NCBI GenBank assembly: GCA_902764915.1
Contig: CACWXY010000012.1
Location: 1 to 64,000 of the forward strand
Length of the DNA stretch: 64,000 nucleotides
Source: an uncultured Eubacteriales bacterium
GTDB lineage: Bacteria; Bacillota; Clostridia; Christensenellales; Aristaeellaceae
Reading direction: 5' to 3'
Under the pieces are notes generated by a model. That model was not told the origin of the DNA and did no database searches. It saw only the letters and a program-made list of their open reading frames with translations. This document shows, one piece after another, positions 34,111-43,800 of the stretch. The translations under genes and the position numbers were made by a program. Within the stretch, counting starts at the first letter, position 1. The number at the start of each line of letters is the position of its first letter.

Positions 34111-35588
34111 TCCTTGGGCCTCCTTTTTCCGTCACTCTCTGCGCTGGCCATTCCCAGCACACACCAGGCCATGGGCGATACCAGGCAGAGACTGAACATA
34201 AACAGACTTACAAATGCATACAGAATCAGGGCACAGAAAAGCACCCATCCGCTCTGTGTATGCAGCCGGTACAGCCGCACACACAGATAGACAAGAAGCG
34301 CCAGATAGCTCAGCAGCGCCAGCGGTCCATGGTTGATCAGGATCCCCAGGTACAGGTTATGCGGCGTATCAAAGTTTTCCGGGAGTGTCAGACTGTGTGC
34401 CTTCAGATATCCCGACAGCGCTTCATAGAAGGTATCCGGTCCGTTCCCGAAGATACCCGCGCTTCGGGCCATGTCCAGGGTATACCGCCATACACCCCAC
34501 CGCCAGGAGCCGAAACTGTCCTGCGCACGCCCGTGCAGGATCTCGTGCAGTTCATACAGTCCGCCCCGGCTTGCATCCAGCGGCAGGAGAAAGACCAGAA
34601 GCAGGGCGATGACACACATACAGGCTGCAGCGCCCGCCATCTCCTTTTTCGAGAGGCGCCAGGACGTACGCCGCAGAAGCGCGGCGCACACCATGCACAG
34701 TACACCCGTGCCGGCCCATGCCGCAGTACGCCATGGATGCCAGAGTCCGAAGGCAATCCCGTCTCCGCCATCCAGCCAGGGGAGCATCACGAGCTCCCGA
34801 AGCATGGCACAGAAGGCCATCAATCCCAGCACAGTCAGTGCGCGCGTGCGATATTTCGGCGCGGCAAGCGCCGCGCACAGGAGCATCATTGCCATCAGTA
34901 CCATGGCCATCTGCCCTGACTGCACTTCCATCAGGCACTGCAGAAGCACGCCGCCGATTCCCAGGCACAGAAAAACCGCGCGCTCCTTCAGGAACACATA
35001 GCTTCCCAGCGCCAGGGGAACGGTCAGTGTCAGATATACATTGACCATGTCAATGTTCCCCAGTGTACCCTGAAACTCGTAATTTGTGAAAACGCTCCGG
35101 CCCTTGGGAAACAGTCTGAGCGGGTTCAGGTCCGCGTACTGCAGCAGTACAACGCCCAGGTATACCCCGATACCCAGTGCCGCAATCCGCGCTGTCTTCT
35201 TTACATCCGCGGGATACAGACTCATTACAAGGAAAATCACGCCATAGCACAACTGACTGGCCATGCCCTCATAGCGCACAGCCCCCATCCACACCACACT
35301 GCCATAGCGGCCTGTGAGCGTATGCATGCTGCCAAAGAGCGCGGCGCATCCCGTGAGCACAAAGTACAGAAGGCCGATCCATCGCCCGGGGCTTATCCAG
35401 CATACGCCCTTTCGCCATTCGGGAAGCGTGGCCAGTGCTGCCAGCGCCAGCGCCGCGCTCACAAGAGCCATCGCGTCAAACTTAAAGCGCGTCACATCGC
35501 TGTAGGTATGAAATGCCAGCGGAAACACGCACAGCACAAGCCCTGCCAGAAGCGCAAACCTTTCCCTTCCCGCATGTTTCTCACTCAT
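34107..35588 (-). CDS. O-antigen ligase/polymerase-like membrane protein (Wzy_C family)
   Basis: The 493-residue protein has about eleven membrane segments. The large outer loop near residues 350-430 contains GNGPDTFYEAL and DTPHNLYLGILINHG, the usual Wzy_C signature with a conserved histidine. Family members polymerise or ligate lipid-linked glycans; in Gram-positive cells this would be a capsule, teichoic or wall polysaccharide. Its start overlaps the stop of the nucleotidyltransferase gene (ATGA). Confidence 0.82.
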   Translation of the reverse strand: MSEKHAGRERFALLAGLVLCVFPLAFHTYSDVTRFKFDAMALVSAALALAALATLPEWRKGVCWISPGRWIGLLYFVLTGCAALFGSMHTLTGRYGSVVWMGAVRYEGMASQLCYGVIFLVMSLYPADVKKTARIAALGIGVYLGVVLLQYADLNPLRLFPKGRSVFTNYEFQGTLGNIDMVNVYLTLTVPLALGSYVFLKERAVFLCLGIGGVLLQCLMEVQSGQMAMVLMAMMLLCAALAAPKYRTRALTVLGLMAFCAMLRELVMLPWLDGGDGIAFGLWHPWRTAAWAGTGVLCMVCAALLRRTSWRLSKKEMAGAAACMCVIALLLVFLLPLDASRGGLYELHEILHGRAQDSFGSWRWGVWRYTLDMARSAGIFGNGPDTFYEALSGYLKAHSLTLPENFDTPHNLYLGILINHGPLALLSYLALLVYLCVRLYRLHTQSGWVLFCALILYAFVSLFMFSLCLVSPMAWCVLGMASAESDGKRRPKD

Positions 35589-36472
35589 CAGTACCGGATC
35601 TTCCCCTCTGCGACAGCCTTCAGGTGCTCGCCATAGGGCGACTTGCCATAGCGTTCGGCGGACGCGAGCAGCGTATCCCTGTCAATCCAGCCGTGGCGGT
35701 AGGCAATCTCTTCCGGTGCAGAAATCTTGATGCTCTGGCGCTTTTCCACCATACGCACAAAGTCCGCGGCATCCACAAGGGAATCCATGGTGCCGGTATC
35801 CAGCCATGCATACCCGCGTCCCAGAAGCTTTACATCCAGCGTGCCATCCTTGAGGTACAGGTCGTTCATGGAGGTAATCTCCAGTTCTCCGCGGGCGGAG
35901 GGCTTGACAGTCTTTGCCATCTGTGCAGCCCGGGCGTCATAGAAGTACAGGCCTGTGATGCAGTAGTGGCTCTTGGGGTTTTTCGGTTTTTCCTCTACCG
36001 ACAGCACACGCCCGTCCTCGTCAAACTCCACAATCCCAAAACGCTCGGGATCCGTGACATAGTACCCGAAGATGGTCGCGCGTCCGTTTTCCGCGTTCTC
36101 CGCGGCTTCCTTCAGTACACGTGAAAAGCCGTTTCCGTAAAAGATATTGTCGCCCAGTACCATCGCACAGGGCTCGCCGCCGATAAACTCCTCGCCGATA
36201 ATAAACGCCTGGGCCAGTCCGTCAGGCGAGGGCTGTACCGCATAAGAGAGGGAAATCCCGAACTGGCTGCCGTCGCCCAGAAGAGCTTCAAACCGCGGCG
36301 TATCCACGGGGGTGGATATAATCAGAATATCGCGGATGCCCGCCAGCATCAGTGTGGACAGAGGATAATAGATCATCGGTTTATCATAGACCGGCAGCAG
36401 CTGTTTACTGGTCACCATGGTCAGAGGATAGAGCCGGGTGCCAGCGCCGCCTGCGAGAATAATGCCTTTCAT
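35588..36472 (-). CDS. rmlA: Glucose-1-phosphate thymidylyltransferase
   Basis: The 294-residue enzyme makes dTDP-glucose from glucose-1-phosphate and dTTP, the first step to dTDP-rhamnose. It shows the nucleotide loop [11 protein letters not shown], the sugar-binding [27 protein letters not shown] and [10 protein letters not shown]. The ATG at 36472 has GGAGAACC upstream; the longer frame adds unrelated residues. It leads the envelope operon. The rmlBCD genes are not in the window. Confidence 0.93.
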   Translation of the reverse strand: MKGIILAGGAGTRLYPLTMVTSKQLLPVYDKPMIYYPLSTLMLAGIRDILIISTPVDTPRFEALLGDGSQFGISLSYAVQPSPDGLAQAFIIGEEFIGGEPCAMVLGDNIFYGNGFSRVLKEAAENAENGRATIFGYYVTDPERFGIVEFDEDGRVLSVEEKPKNPKSHYCITGLYFYDARAAQMAKTVKPSARGELEITSMNDLYLKDGTLDVKLLGRGYAWLDTGTMDSLVDAADFVRMVEKRQSIKISAPEEIAYRHGWIDRDTLLASAERYGKSPYGEHLKAVAEGKIRY

Positions 36473-36522
36473 AAAGCAGGTTCTCCTTATGTTTGTTTCG
36501 TGCTGCTTCACGCAGCGTGCCC

Positions 36523-36551
36523 ATTTTAGCATGCACCCCTGCCTTTTACAA
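36523..36551 (-). promoter_or_regulatory. Promoter of the rmlA operon
   Basis: On the minus strand TTGTAA (36551-36546), 17 bases, then an extended -10 TGCTAAAAT (36531-36523). It is 50 bases from the rmlA start. Confidence 0.65.
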
Positions 36552-36583
36552 TCCATCTTTTGCTTGCCACGCCTGTCCGCCTG

Positions 36584-36592
36584 TGTTATCAT
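36584..36592 (+). promoter_or_regulatory. Extended -10 promoter of the DUF5711-like gene
   Basis: TGTTATCAT is an extended -10 element; a TTGCTT at 36560-36565 is 21 bases from the hexamer and probably too far to help. The start codon at 36624 is 31 bases downstream. Confidence 0.5.
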
Positions 36593-36623
36593 CCTCCCAA
36601 ACAGGCCGGAAAGGAAGGACGCT

Positions 36624-37778
36624 ATGATCGAGAACAAGAACAGGGGGCGCGCCAGCGATTTCGCCAGGCAGGACAGCCGTCGCAGAGCGCGTATCCGCCG
36701 ATGGATTCTTCTTCTTTGTCTGGCCGTCCTGGTCTTTTTCGGCATTCGTACCCTGCACCGCATGGGCCAGCGCAGAGAGGTCTCCGTAGTCGCCCTGCCC
36801 TGTCTGGTGGACCAGAACGTGACGCCGTTCGGGCACAGCGCGCTGTACTATGACGGGACGTCCATTCACTGTCTCAACGAAAGCGGCGGCATCCGCTGGA
36901 GCTATGCTGTGGGCATGGGCGCACGCTTTGCCTGCTCCGATACCGCGATTGTGGTCTGGAGCGGTACGCAGCTGTTTGTCCTGGACGCCAACGGACATCC
37001 GACCTATAACGAGAACATGTCAGGCGAAGTGCAGTTCGCGCGCATCGGCTCACGGTACTGCGCGGCCGTAGTCGGCGATGACACGCAGCCGGACCTGGTG
37101 GTCAAGACCATGGACGGAACGCCCGTGGACGAGGAGTATGAGGCCTTCTCCGGCATGATTCTACTGGATGTGGGTTTCTACGGGGAACAGGACCAGTACA
37201 TGTGGACCCTGGCCATGGACGTGTACGGGACCGCCATCAACTCCGTGCTCAACACCTTCCAGGTAGGTAAGATGAATACCGGCATCGCCGATCTGGGCGA
37301 GTTTCTCGCCTATAAGGTGCTCTTTGAAAACAACCAGCTCCGGGTCTTTACCACTCAGCAGCTGTATACCTATGACTACAAGGCAGTGCGCGACATGACC
37401 GCTTCCCGCCTTGTGTATGGCTGGCAGTACATTGATGCCACCGTTCCCGAGCGCGGCAATGCATCCATCCTGCTTGCGCCCAACAGCCAGATCACCGGGA
37501 ACCTGCGCCTGACCGAGCTGCGCGTGCTCTCCGGCAGCGAGGACCGGCGCTTTACACTGCCCTCCGACTGTGTGGGTGCCGTACTTTTTGACAGCCGCAT
37601 CTGTGCGGTGTCCGACGACTATCTGTACCTGTCCACCAGTGATGCCGCGCAGTTTGAAACCTTCGCGCTTTCGCTGCCGGACGGACGGCAGGCAACCACG
37701 CTTCTGGGAATTACCCGCGGCGGTTATCTTCTTGTAGGAAGCGGGGATCAGGTGTTCTCCGTCTCAGTCCCGCACTGA
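36624..37778 (+). CDS. Membrane-anchored beta-propeller protein, DUF5711-like
   Basis: The 384-residue protein has a basic cytoplasmic start (about 1-25), one membrane segment (about 26-42) and an outer propeller-like domain built from repeated strand motifs such as [22 protein letters not shown] and [13 protein letters not shown]. Members of this family are uncharacterised clostridial proteins. The ATG at 36624 has AAAGGAAGG upstream; the longer frame from 36438 overlaps rmlA and is rejected. It starts a three-gene rightward run with the esterase and the AAA-like protein. Confidence 0.7.
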   Translation: MIENKNRGRASDFARQDSRRRARIRRWILLLCLAVLVFFGIRTLHRMGQRREVSVVALPCLVDQNVTPFGHSALYYDGTSIHCLNESGGIRWSYAVGMGARFACSDTAIVVWSGTQLFVLDANGHPTYNENMSGEVQFARIGSRYCAAVVGDDTQPDLVVKTMDGTPVDEEYEAFSGMILLDVGFYGEQDQYMWTLAMDVYGTAINSVLNTFQVGKMNTGIADLGEFLAYKVLFENNQLRVFTTQQLYTYDYKAVRDMTASRLVYGWQYIDATVPERGNASILLAPNSQITGNLRLTELRVLSGSEDRRFTLPSDCVGAVLFDSRICAVSDDYLYLSTSDAAQFETFALSLPDGRQATTLLGITRGGYLLVGSGDQVFSVSVPH

Positions 37779-37818
37779 TCATGGAACGCTGTGCTTTTAT
37801 TCAGAAAGGGGTATACTT

Positions 37819-38589
37819 ATGGCATTTTCTCAGGTGCAGTTCTTCTCCCGGGCGCTGAACGTGGCCAGCACGGTCAATGTCATTCTTCCCGAACCCGATA
37901 TGGGCATCGGTATTACGGCCGCCCGCGACGAGCGTCTGCCGCAGGTGCTGTATCTGCTTCACGGCTACAGCGACGATCATTCCATCTGGATGCGGCGCAC
38001 TAGTATCGAGCGCTACGCCGCCAGCCATAATCTGTGCGTAATCATGCCCGCCGTCAATCATTCCTTCTATACCAACGAAGCACACGGCGAAAAATACTGG
38101 GACTATGTCTCCGAGGAACTGCCCCGGATCATGCATACCTTCTTCCGCCTCTCCGAGGCAAGGGAAGACACGTTTGTCGCCGGACTTTCCATGGGCGGGT
38201 ACGGCGCCATGAAGCTGGCGCTGACGCACCCTGAGCGCTTTGCCGCAGCAGGCTCCTTCTCCGGCGCTGTGGATATGGTGACCGCGCACAAGACCCGCGA
38301 GGACCGCCAGGGCACCTATTACAACATCTTCGGGGATCTGGAAACTTTGAAGAATACTGAGCATGATCTCTTCTATCTGCTGAAAAAGGCCGCGAAAGCG
38401 CCGGAAAAGCCCAAACTCTATGTCTCCTGCGGGACCAAGGATTTCCTGTACAAGGCACATCAGAAGTTCGTAAAGGCCATTGAAAAGACCGACTTTGCCT
38501 TGACGCACGCGGAAGTGCCGGACCGCACCCATGAGTGGGCGCTGTGGGACAGCGAAATCGCGCGTTTTCTGGAACTGTATGTCCGCTGA
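37819..38589 (+). CDS. Esterase of the alpha/beta-hydrolase fold (EstA/esterase D type)
   Basis: The 256-residue cytoplasmic protein has the esterase pattern LLHGYSDD for the oxyanion region, nucleophile S124 in GLSMGGYGA, a likely Asp near 218 (CGTKDFL) and His near 241 (RTHEW). Related enzymes remove acetyl groups from sugars or short-chain esters. AAAGGGG precedes the ATG by 7 bases. It lies 40 bases after the propeller gene. Confidence 0.87.
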   Translation: MAFSQVQFFSRALNVASTVNVILPEPDMGIGITAARDERLPQVLYLLHGYSDDHSIWMRRTSIERYAASHNLCVIMPAVNHSFYTNEAHGEKYWDYVSEELPRIMHTFFRLSEAREDTFVAGLSMGGYGAMKLALTHPERFAAAGSFSGAVDMVTAHKTREDRQGTYYNIFGDLETLKNTEHDLFYLLKKAAKAPEKPKLYVSCGTKDFLYKAHQKFVKAIEKTDFALTHAEVPDRTHEWALWDSEIARFLELYVR

Positions 38590-38646
38590 TCCTGCGGGCC
38601 CGGCTGCGGTCGGGCCTTCATTCTTTGCCGGAATAGGAGCGTTACC

Positions 38647-39696
38647 ATGAAACTGATCGGCCGTGCGGCACAGATGCGCAAGATCGAGAACCTGTTTTCC
38701 GAAAAAAGCCTGGGACTGACAGTCATCCACGGCCGGAAAGGGATGGGTGTGTCCAGCCTTCTTCTGCAGATGTCCGCGTCTCATAACAGCACAACTGTGC
38801 TCTTCTGCGGGCTTCCGGTCCGGGATGCCTATATGGCACGCAGGGAGAGCGCTGTCCTGCGCAGTGCGCTTGCGGGCGTGCCAGAGACGGACTTTCGATC
38901 CCAGGAGGAAGTGCTGCGCTATCTGCTCGAGCGCAGCCGCACATCGCCAATTCTCCTTCTTTTCGACGATTTTCACCAGGTACTGCGCTTTTCTCCGGAC
39001 TTCTGTCAGGTGCTGAACCGGCTGCTCAGCCAGTACCGTGCAAGTGCACATATGCAGATTCTTCTGGGCGGGGAAAGCGCATATATGCCGCAGCGCCTTC
39101 TGAACATGGCGGACTGCCTGATCTTCCTGACGCCGCTTTCCCGGGATGATGCCTGCGCGTTCTATCCTGATCTTCCGGACGAGGATCAGGACACGCTGTA
39201 CCGGCTTCTGGGATCCGTACCGGACGTGCTCGCCCGCATCAATCCCATGCAGTCCGCCGTGGAGAATATTCAGCACCTGCTCATTGACAGGCATGCGCCA
39301 TTGCAGGACTTTGTGCCTTCCTATATTGCCCAGCATTTCCGCCTGCAGTCGCCCGCGGTCTATTCCATCCTGGACGCCATGTCCCGGGGCGCCAACAGCT
39401 ATAAGGAAATTCTCGACGGCATCGAGGATGTCACCTCACAGAACCTGGCTGTGATTCTCAAGCGCATGTGCGCCCTCGGACTGATCAACCGAACAGAAGG
39501 TAAAAAAGAGGCTGGAAAGCGCCAGGAGATCACCTATACCTTCCATGATCCGCTGATCCGTTTCTATTTCCGATTCCTGCTGCCACATCTCGGAGCCCTG
39601 AAGACACTGCCTGCGTCTGAGTTCATGCGCACCTTTGTACTGACAGAGAACCATTACGACGGCGATCCCTCTCTTCCGGACTTTGCGCGTCCATAG
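38647..39696 (+). CDS. AAA-type (archaeal ATPase/DUF234-like) protein with broken Walker A
   Basis: The 349-residue protein has a STAND-like ATPase domain (about 1-210), a winged-helix region (about 235-290) and a DUF234-like end (FHDPLIRFYFRFLLP). Walker B is present as LLLFDDF (D107/D108). The P-loop reads GRKGMGVSS (residues 29-37), with valine where the essential lysine should be. Nucleotide hydrolysis is therefore doubtful, although binding may remain. The ATG lies after TAGGAG. A short GC hairpin (GGCCCG/CGGGCC, 38597-38616) precedes it. The role is unknown. Confidence 0.72.
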   Translation: MKLIGRAAQMRKIENLFSEKSLGLTVIHGRKGMGVSSLLLQMSASHNSTTVLFCGLPVRDAYMARRESAVLRSALAGVPETDFRSQEEVLRYLLERSRTSPILLLFDDFHQVLRFSPDFCQVLNRLLSQYRASAHMQILLGGESAYMPQRLLNMADCLIFLTPLSRDDACAFYPDLPDEDQDTLYRLLGSVPDVLARINPMQSAVENIQHLLIDRHAPLQDFVPSYIAQHFRLQSPAVYSILDAMSRGANSYKEILDGIEDVTSQNLAVILKRMCALGLINRTEGKKEAGKRQEITYTFHDPLIRFYFRFLLPHLGALKTLPASEFMRTFVLTENHYDGDPSLPDFARP

Positions 39697-39740
39697 CGCA
39701 TATCCCGCACCCGCGTTCCGGTGCCGGATACAGAAAAAGA

Positions 39741-39787
39741 CATCCCGCGTTCTTTCCCCTCAGGAGAAAAAACGCGGGATGCTTTTT
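39741..39787. terminator. Bidirectional terminator between convergent genes
   Basis: CATCCCGCGTT (39741-39751) pairs with AACGCGGGATG (39771-39781), followed by CTTTTT. It serves the rightward AAA-like gene and overlaps the end of azlD on the other strand. Confidence 0.85.
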
Positions 39788-40127
39788 ACACAAGAAGGAA
39801 CAGCGCCTGTGCCAGTGCCACCCCCAGGCATGCCGCCACGGCAACGGTCAGCAGTCCTTTTCCCTTCCAGGCCACGCCCGTCGCCACCAGCATGCCGGCA
39901 ATGGCGCACACCAGCGGCCGCACATCCCCACCGGGCACATAGCCCGTAGAATAAAGGATATCCGGCACCACCATGGCCGTGAGCACCGCATAGGGCACAT
40001 AATAGAGAAAGGAGCGAACAAAGCGGTTGCGGATCGTATGCCGCATCAGCACCAGAGGCAGCATACGAATGAGATAGGTCACCAGCGCCATTACCAGCAG
40101 CTGAGGAAAGAATACGGAAAAACTCAC
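39786..40127 (-). CDS. azlD: AzlD-like branched-chain amino acid exporter subunit
   Basis: The 113-residue protein has about four membrane segments and AzlD features: TYLIRMLPLVLMRH, FLYYVPYAVLTAMVVPDIL and a conserved G at the third helix. It works with AzlC to export branched-chain amino acids. The correct start is a GTG at 40127 that overlaps the AzlC stop (GTGA), with GGAGGAGGCG upstream. A longer frame read from 40418 is an overlap artefact. Confidence 0.87.
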   Translation of the reverse strand: MSFSVFFPQLLVMALVTYLIRMLPLVLMRHTIRNRFVRSFLYYVPYAVLTAMVVPDILYSTGYVPGGDVRPLVCAIAGMLVATGVAWKGKGLLTVAVAACLGVALAQALFLLV

Positions 40128-40828
40128 TCGCGCTTCGCCTCCTCCACCGGCCACAGCGCCGCACCGGCTGCAGAAGCGCCGACCGCGCACAGGATCATCC
40201 GATAACCCCCGGACAGGCCTGACACGAAAGGCAGGTATCGCAGGGCAACACTGAGAAGCGCCGCAAGCACGGTCACCATGCACACCGCGCGCTCTCTGCG
40301 CGCCACCGGCAGCACAACTGCCATGAACATGCCATAGATCGCAATCCCCAGAGCCGAGCGCAGAAATGCCGGCAGGAGGCTTCCCGCCACGGCGCCGAGC
40401 AGTGTTCCCCCGGACCATCCGATATAGGGCAGCACCATCAGCCCCAGTGCATAGGAAAAACGGATGTTTCCTTTCTCCATGGATGCTACGGCAAAGATTT
40501 CATCGGTATTGCCAAAGGCAAAGATCATGCGCCGTCCGGTGCCCATGTCCTCGCCCATTTTCTGGGACAGAGACAGGCTCATGAGCGCATAGCGCAGATT
40601 AATCGTCAGCTGCGTCAGCGCCATCTCCAGAAGCGGCGCGCCACCCGCCATCAGCGTAATCCCGGCCAGCTGCCCGGCACTGGTCAGATTGGTCATGGAG
40701 ATGAGCACCGCCTCTAAGGGTGTCAGGCCCAGCGCCATGGCCTGAATCCCAAAGGCAAAGGAAACCGAAAGATAGCCAAGCCCAATGGGAAGCCCGGCCT
40801 TCAGGCCTCTTCGAAAGTCCGACTGCAT
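40124..40828 (-). CDS. azlC: AzlC-like branched-chain amino acid exporter subunit
   Basis: The 234-residue membrane protein shows the AzlC start RRGLKAGLPIGLGYLSVSFAFGI, the SMTNLTSAGQLAG motif and INLRYALMSLSL, with about seven membrane helices. With AzlD it exports branched-chain amino acids or analogues. AAAGGATG precedes the ATG, only 6 bases after the activase-like gene, so these three genes form one unit. Confidence 0.9.
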   Translation of the reverse strand: MQSDFRRGLKAGLPIGLGYLSVSFAFGIQAMALGLTPLEAVLISMTNLTSAGQLAGITLMAGGAPLLEMALTQLTINLRYALMSLSLSQKMGEDMGTGRRMIFAFGNTDEIFAVASMEKGNIRFSYALGLMVLPYIGWSGGTLLGAVAGSLLPAFLRSALGIAIYGMFMAVVLPVARRERAVCMVTVLAALLSVALRYLPFVSGLSGGYRMILCAVGASAAGAALWPVEEAKRE

Positions 40829-40834
40829 GGCCGA

Positions 40835-43800
40835 TCATCCTTTCTGCATGCCGCTTTCCCGCATCGCATTTTCCAAGTTTTTCCGGGCTCCGGAGAGCAT
40901 CAGCTTGATACGGTTAAGCTGATTCACCTCACTGGCGCCTGGGTCAAAGTCCACCGCCACAATATTGGCCTGCGGATAGGTGCGCTTGAGCTGCTTAATC
41001 ACACCTTTTCCCACCACATGGTTGGGAAGACAGGCAAAGGGCTGAATACAGACAATGTTCGGATAACCACTCTTGATTAGTTCCGCCATCTCTCCGCACA
41101 GGAACCAGCCTTCTCCGTACTGATTGCCCATGGACAGCACCGGCTTGGCCAGTTCCGCAACAGACGCAATATCGGCCGGCGGCATGAAATGCCGGGAAGC
41201 CCGCAGCGCTTCCGCCGCCGGGCAACGGAAATGCCGGACCAGCTGCAGTCCGCGGTTGTTCACCCAGGCCGCAGCCGCGCTCTTTCCCAGATACTCCGCC
41301 TGATAGTTCGCGTTATAGAAGACATAGCAGAAGAAATCGACCAGGTCCGGCACGCAGACCTCAGCGCCTTCGCGCTCCAGTACTTCCACCAGATGATTGT
41401 TGGCAAAGGGCATATACTTGACCAGGATTTCCCCGACAATGCCCACTCTCGGCTTGACCATGTCCTCATGAATGGGAAGCGCGTCAAAGTCCGCCACCAT
41501 GTCCCGGCACAGATCCGTATAGCCGCGCTTGCCATAAGGCGCTATGCCCGTCAGATCCTCGATAATCCGCTGCTGCCACGTGGCATACAGCCGGTTGGCG
41601 CTGCCCTCTTCCACCTCATAGGGGCGCATGCGGTAGAGACAGCGCTGGAGTACGTCGCCCAGAAGCACCGCTTTCCCCATGGCAAAGAGCAGAGGCGGCG
41701 TCAGGCGGAATCCAGGATTGGTCTCCATGCCGTTAAAGTTAAACGATATCACCGGGATGTTCGCATGCCCGGACTTGGCCAGCGCCCTGCGGATAAAGCC
41801 CACATAATTGCTGGCACGGCAGCATCCGCCTGTCTGACTCATCATCAGCGCCAGATGATCCGTATCATACTTTCCCGAGAGCACCGCGTCCATCATCTGG
41901 CCCACAGTAATAATCGAGGGATAGCAGGCATCATTATTGACGAACTTCAGTCCCATATCAATGGCCGTGCGCGTATCATTGTGCAGCATCTCAATCCGGT
42001 AGCCGTGCCGGCGGAAAACCGGCTCCAGCAGTTCAAAATGGATCGGGCTCATGGACGGCACCAGAATGGTATACTTCTGCTTCTGCATATCCCTGGTATA
42101 GACCACACGCCGGTAGGGTTCCACGATACCGGTGCCCTTCACGCCCCGGCGCTCGCGCATGTCCATGGCAGCCAGAAGCGAACGGATGCGGATGCGCGCT
42201 GCACCCAGATTATTCACTTCGTCGATCTTCAGTACCGTATGCAGTTTTCCCGCTGTCTCGAGAATATCGTGCACCTCATCCACGGTCACGGCATCCAGGC
42301 CGCAGCCGAAGGAATTGAGCTGCACCAGTTCCAGGTCTTCCCGCCCGGCGACAAACTGCGCCGCAGTATAGAGCCGGGAATGATAGACCCACTGGTCATT
42401 CACCCGCAGCGGACGTGTGGACACAAAGTCTTCCGGTATGCTGTCCTCCGTCAGGACAGCCAGGCCATAGCCCGCGATCATGTCCGGAATCCCGTGATGA
42501 ATTTCCGGATCCACATGATACGGCCGCCCCGCCAGCACAATTCCCCTGCGGTGCTGATCCTGCATCCATTTCAGCACGCGCGCACCTTCCGCACGCACAT
42601 CGGCCTTGGCCTTTCTCTGTTCCTCCCAGGCCGCATGCACCGCACTGCGCACTTCCTTTTCCGGGATCTGCCATTCCTCATGGCACAGCCGGACCATGCG
42701 GTCCGCCAGTGTCTTTTCGCTGTGCAGGCTGACAAAGGGCCGGATATACCGGACCTTGCCCTCTACCACATCCTCCACATTGTTCTTGAGGTTTTCCGGG
42801 TATGCGCAGACAATGGGACAGTTGTACTGATTCTGTGCCTCCGCTTCTTCCTGATACTCATAGAACACACTGGGATGGAAGATGGTTCCCAGCCCGTGGT
42901 CAATCAGCCACTGTACATGCCCGTGAGCCAGCTTGGCCGGATAGCACTCGCTCTCGGAAGGTATGGTTTCCATGCCCAGCGTATAGAGCCTGCGCGAGGA
43001 TACAGGAGAAGGAATCACACGAAACTTCAGATGGGTAAACAACGTATGCCACAGGGGATAGTTTTCATACATGTTCAGAACCCTTGGGATCCCGATCTGC
43101 CCGCGCACAGCTTCCTCCGCGGAAAGGCTTCTGTATCCGAACATGCGCTTCAGCTTGAAAGCATGCATGTTCGGACCTTTTTCTGTTGCTTCCTTTTTTC
43201 CCAGTCCACGCTCGCAGCGGTTGCCCGTGATATGACTCCCGCCTTCGGAAAACCGGGTTACAGTCAGCATGCATCGGTTCGCGCAGCCCTCACAGTGGCG
43301 GGTCGTGCTCTCCCAGGAAAGAGAAAGCATTTCGTCCAGGGAAAGCGTCGTTGTCTCTGCGCCTGTATACCGGTCCCGCGCCAGAAGTGCCGCGCCAAAG
43401 GCGCCCATGAGCCCGGCTATGTTCGGACGGATAACATCAATCCCGGCGATCTTTTCAAACGCGCGCAGCACTGCCGGATTCAGGAACGTCCCGCCCTGTA
43501 CGACCACATGCGTGCCCATCTCCGAAGCATCGGCCAGTTTAATGACCTTATAGAGCGCATTGCGGATCACGGAGTACGCGAGCCCGGCGGAGATATCCTC
43601 CACCGACGCGCCTTCCTTCTGCGCCTGCTTGACATTGCTGTTCATGAACACCGTACACCGGGTGCCCAGATCAATGGGATGCCGTGCCTTGATCGCTTCC
43701 ATGGCAAAGCTTTCCGCGGTATAGCCCAGGGAAACCGCGAAGTTCTCCAGGAACGATCCGCAGCCCGAAGAGCAGGCTTCATTGAGAAGCACTGTATCCA

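Noticed and set aside
39786-40418. Long form of the AzlD frame (210 codons)
   Set aside because: The first 97 codons overlap azlC in another frame and are not membrane-like; the GTG at 40127 with GGAGGAGG gives the proper AzlD length.
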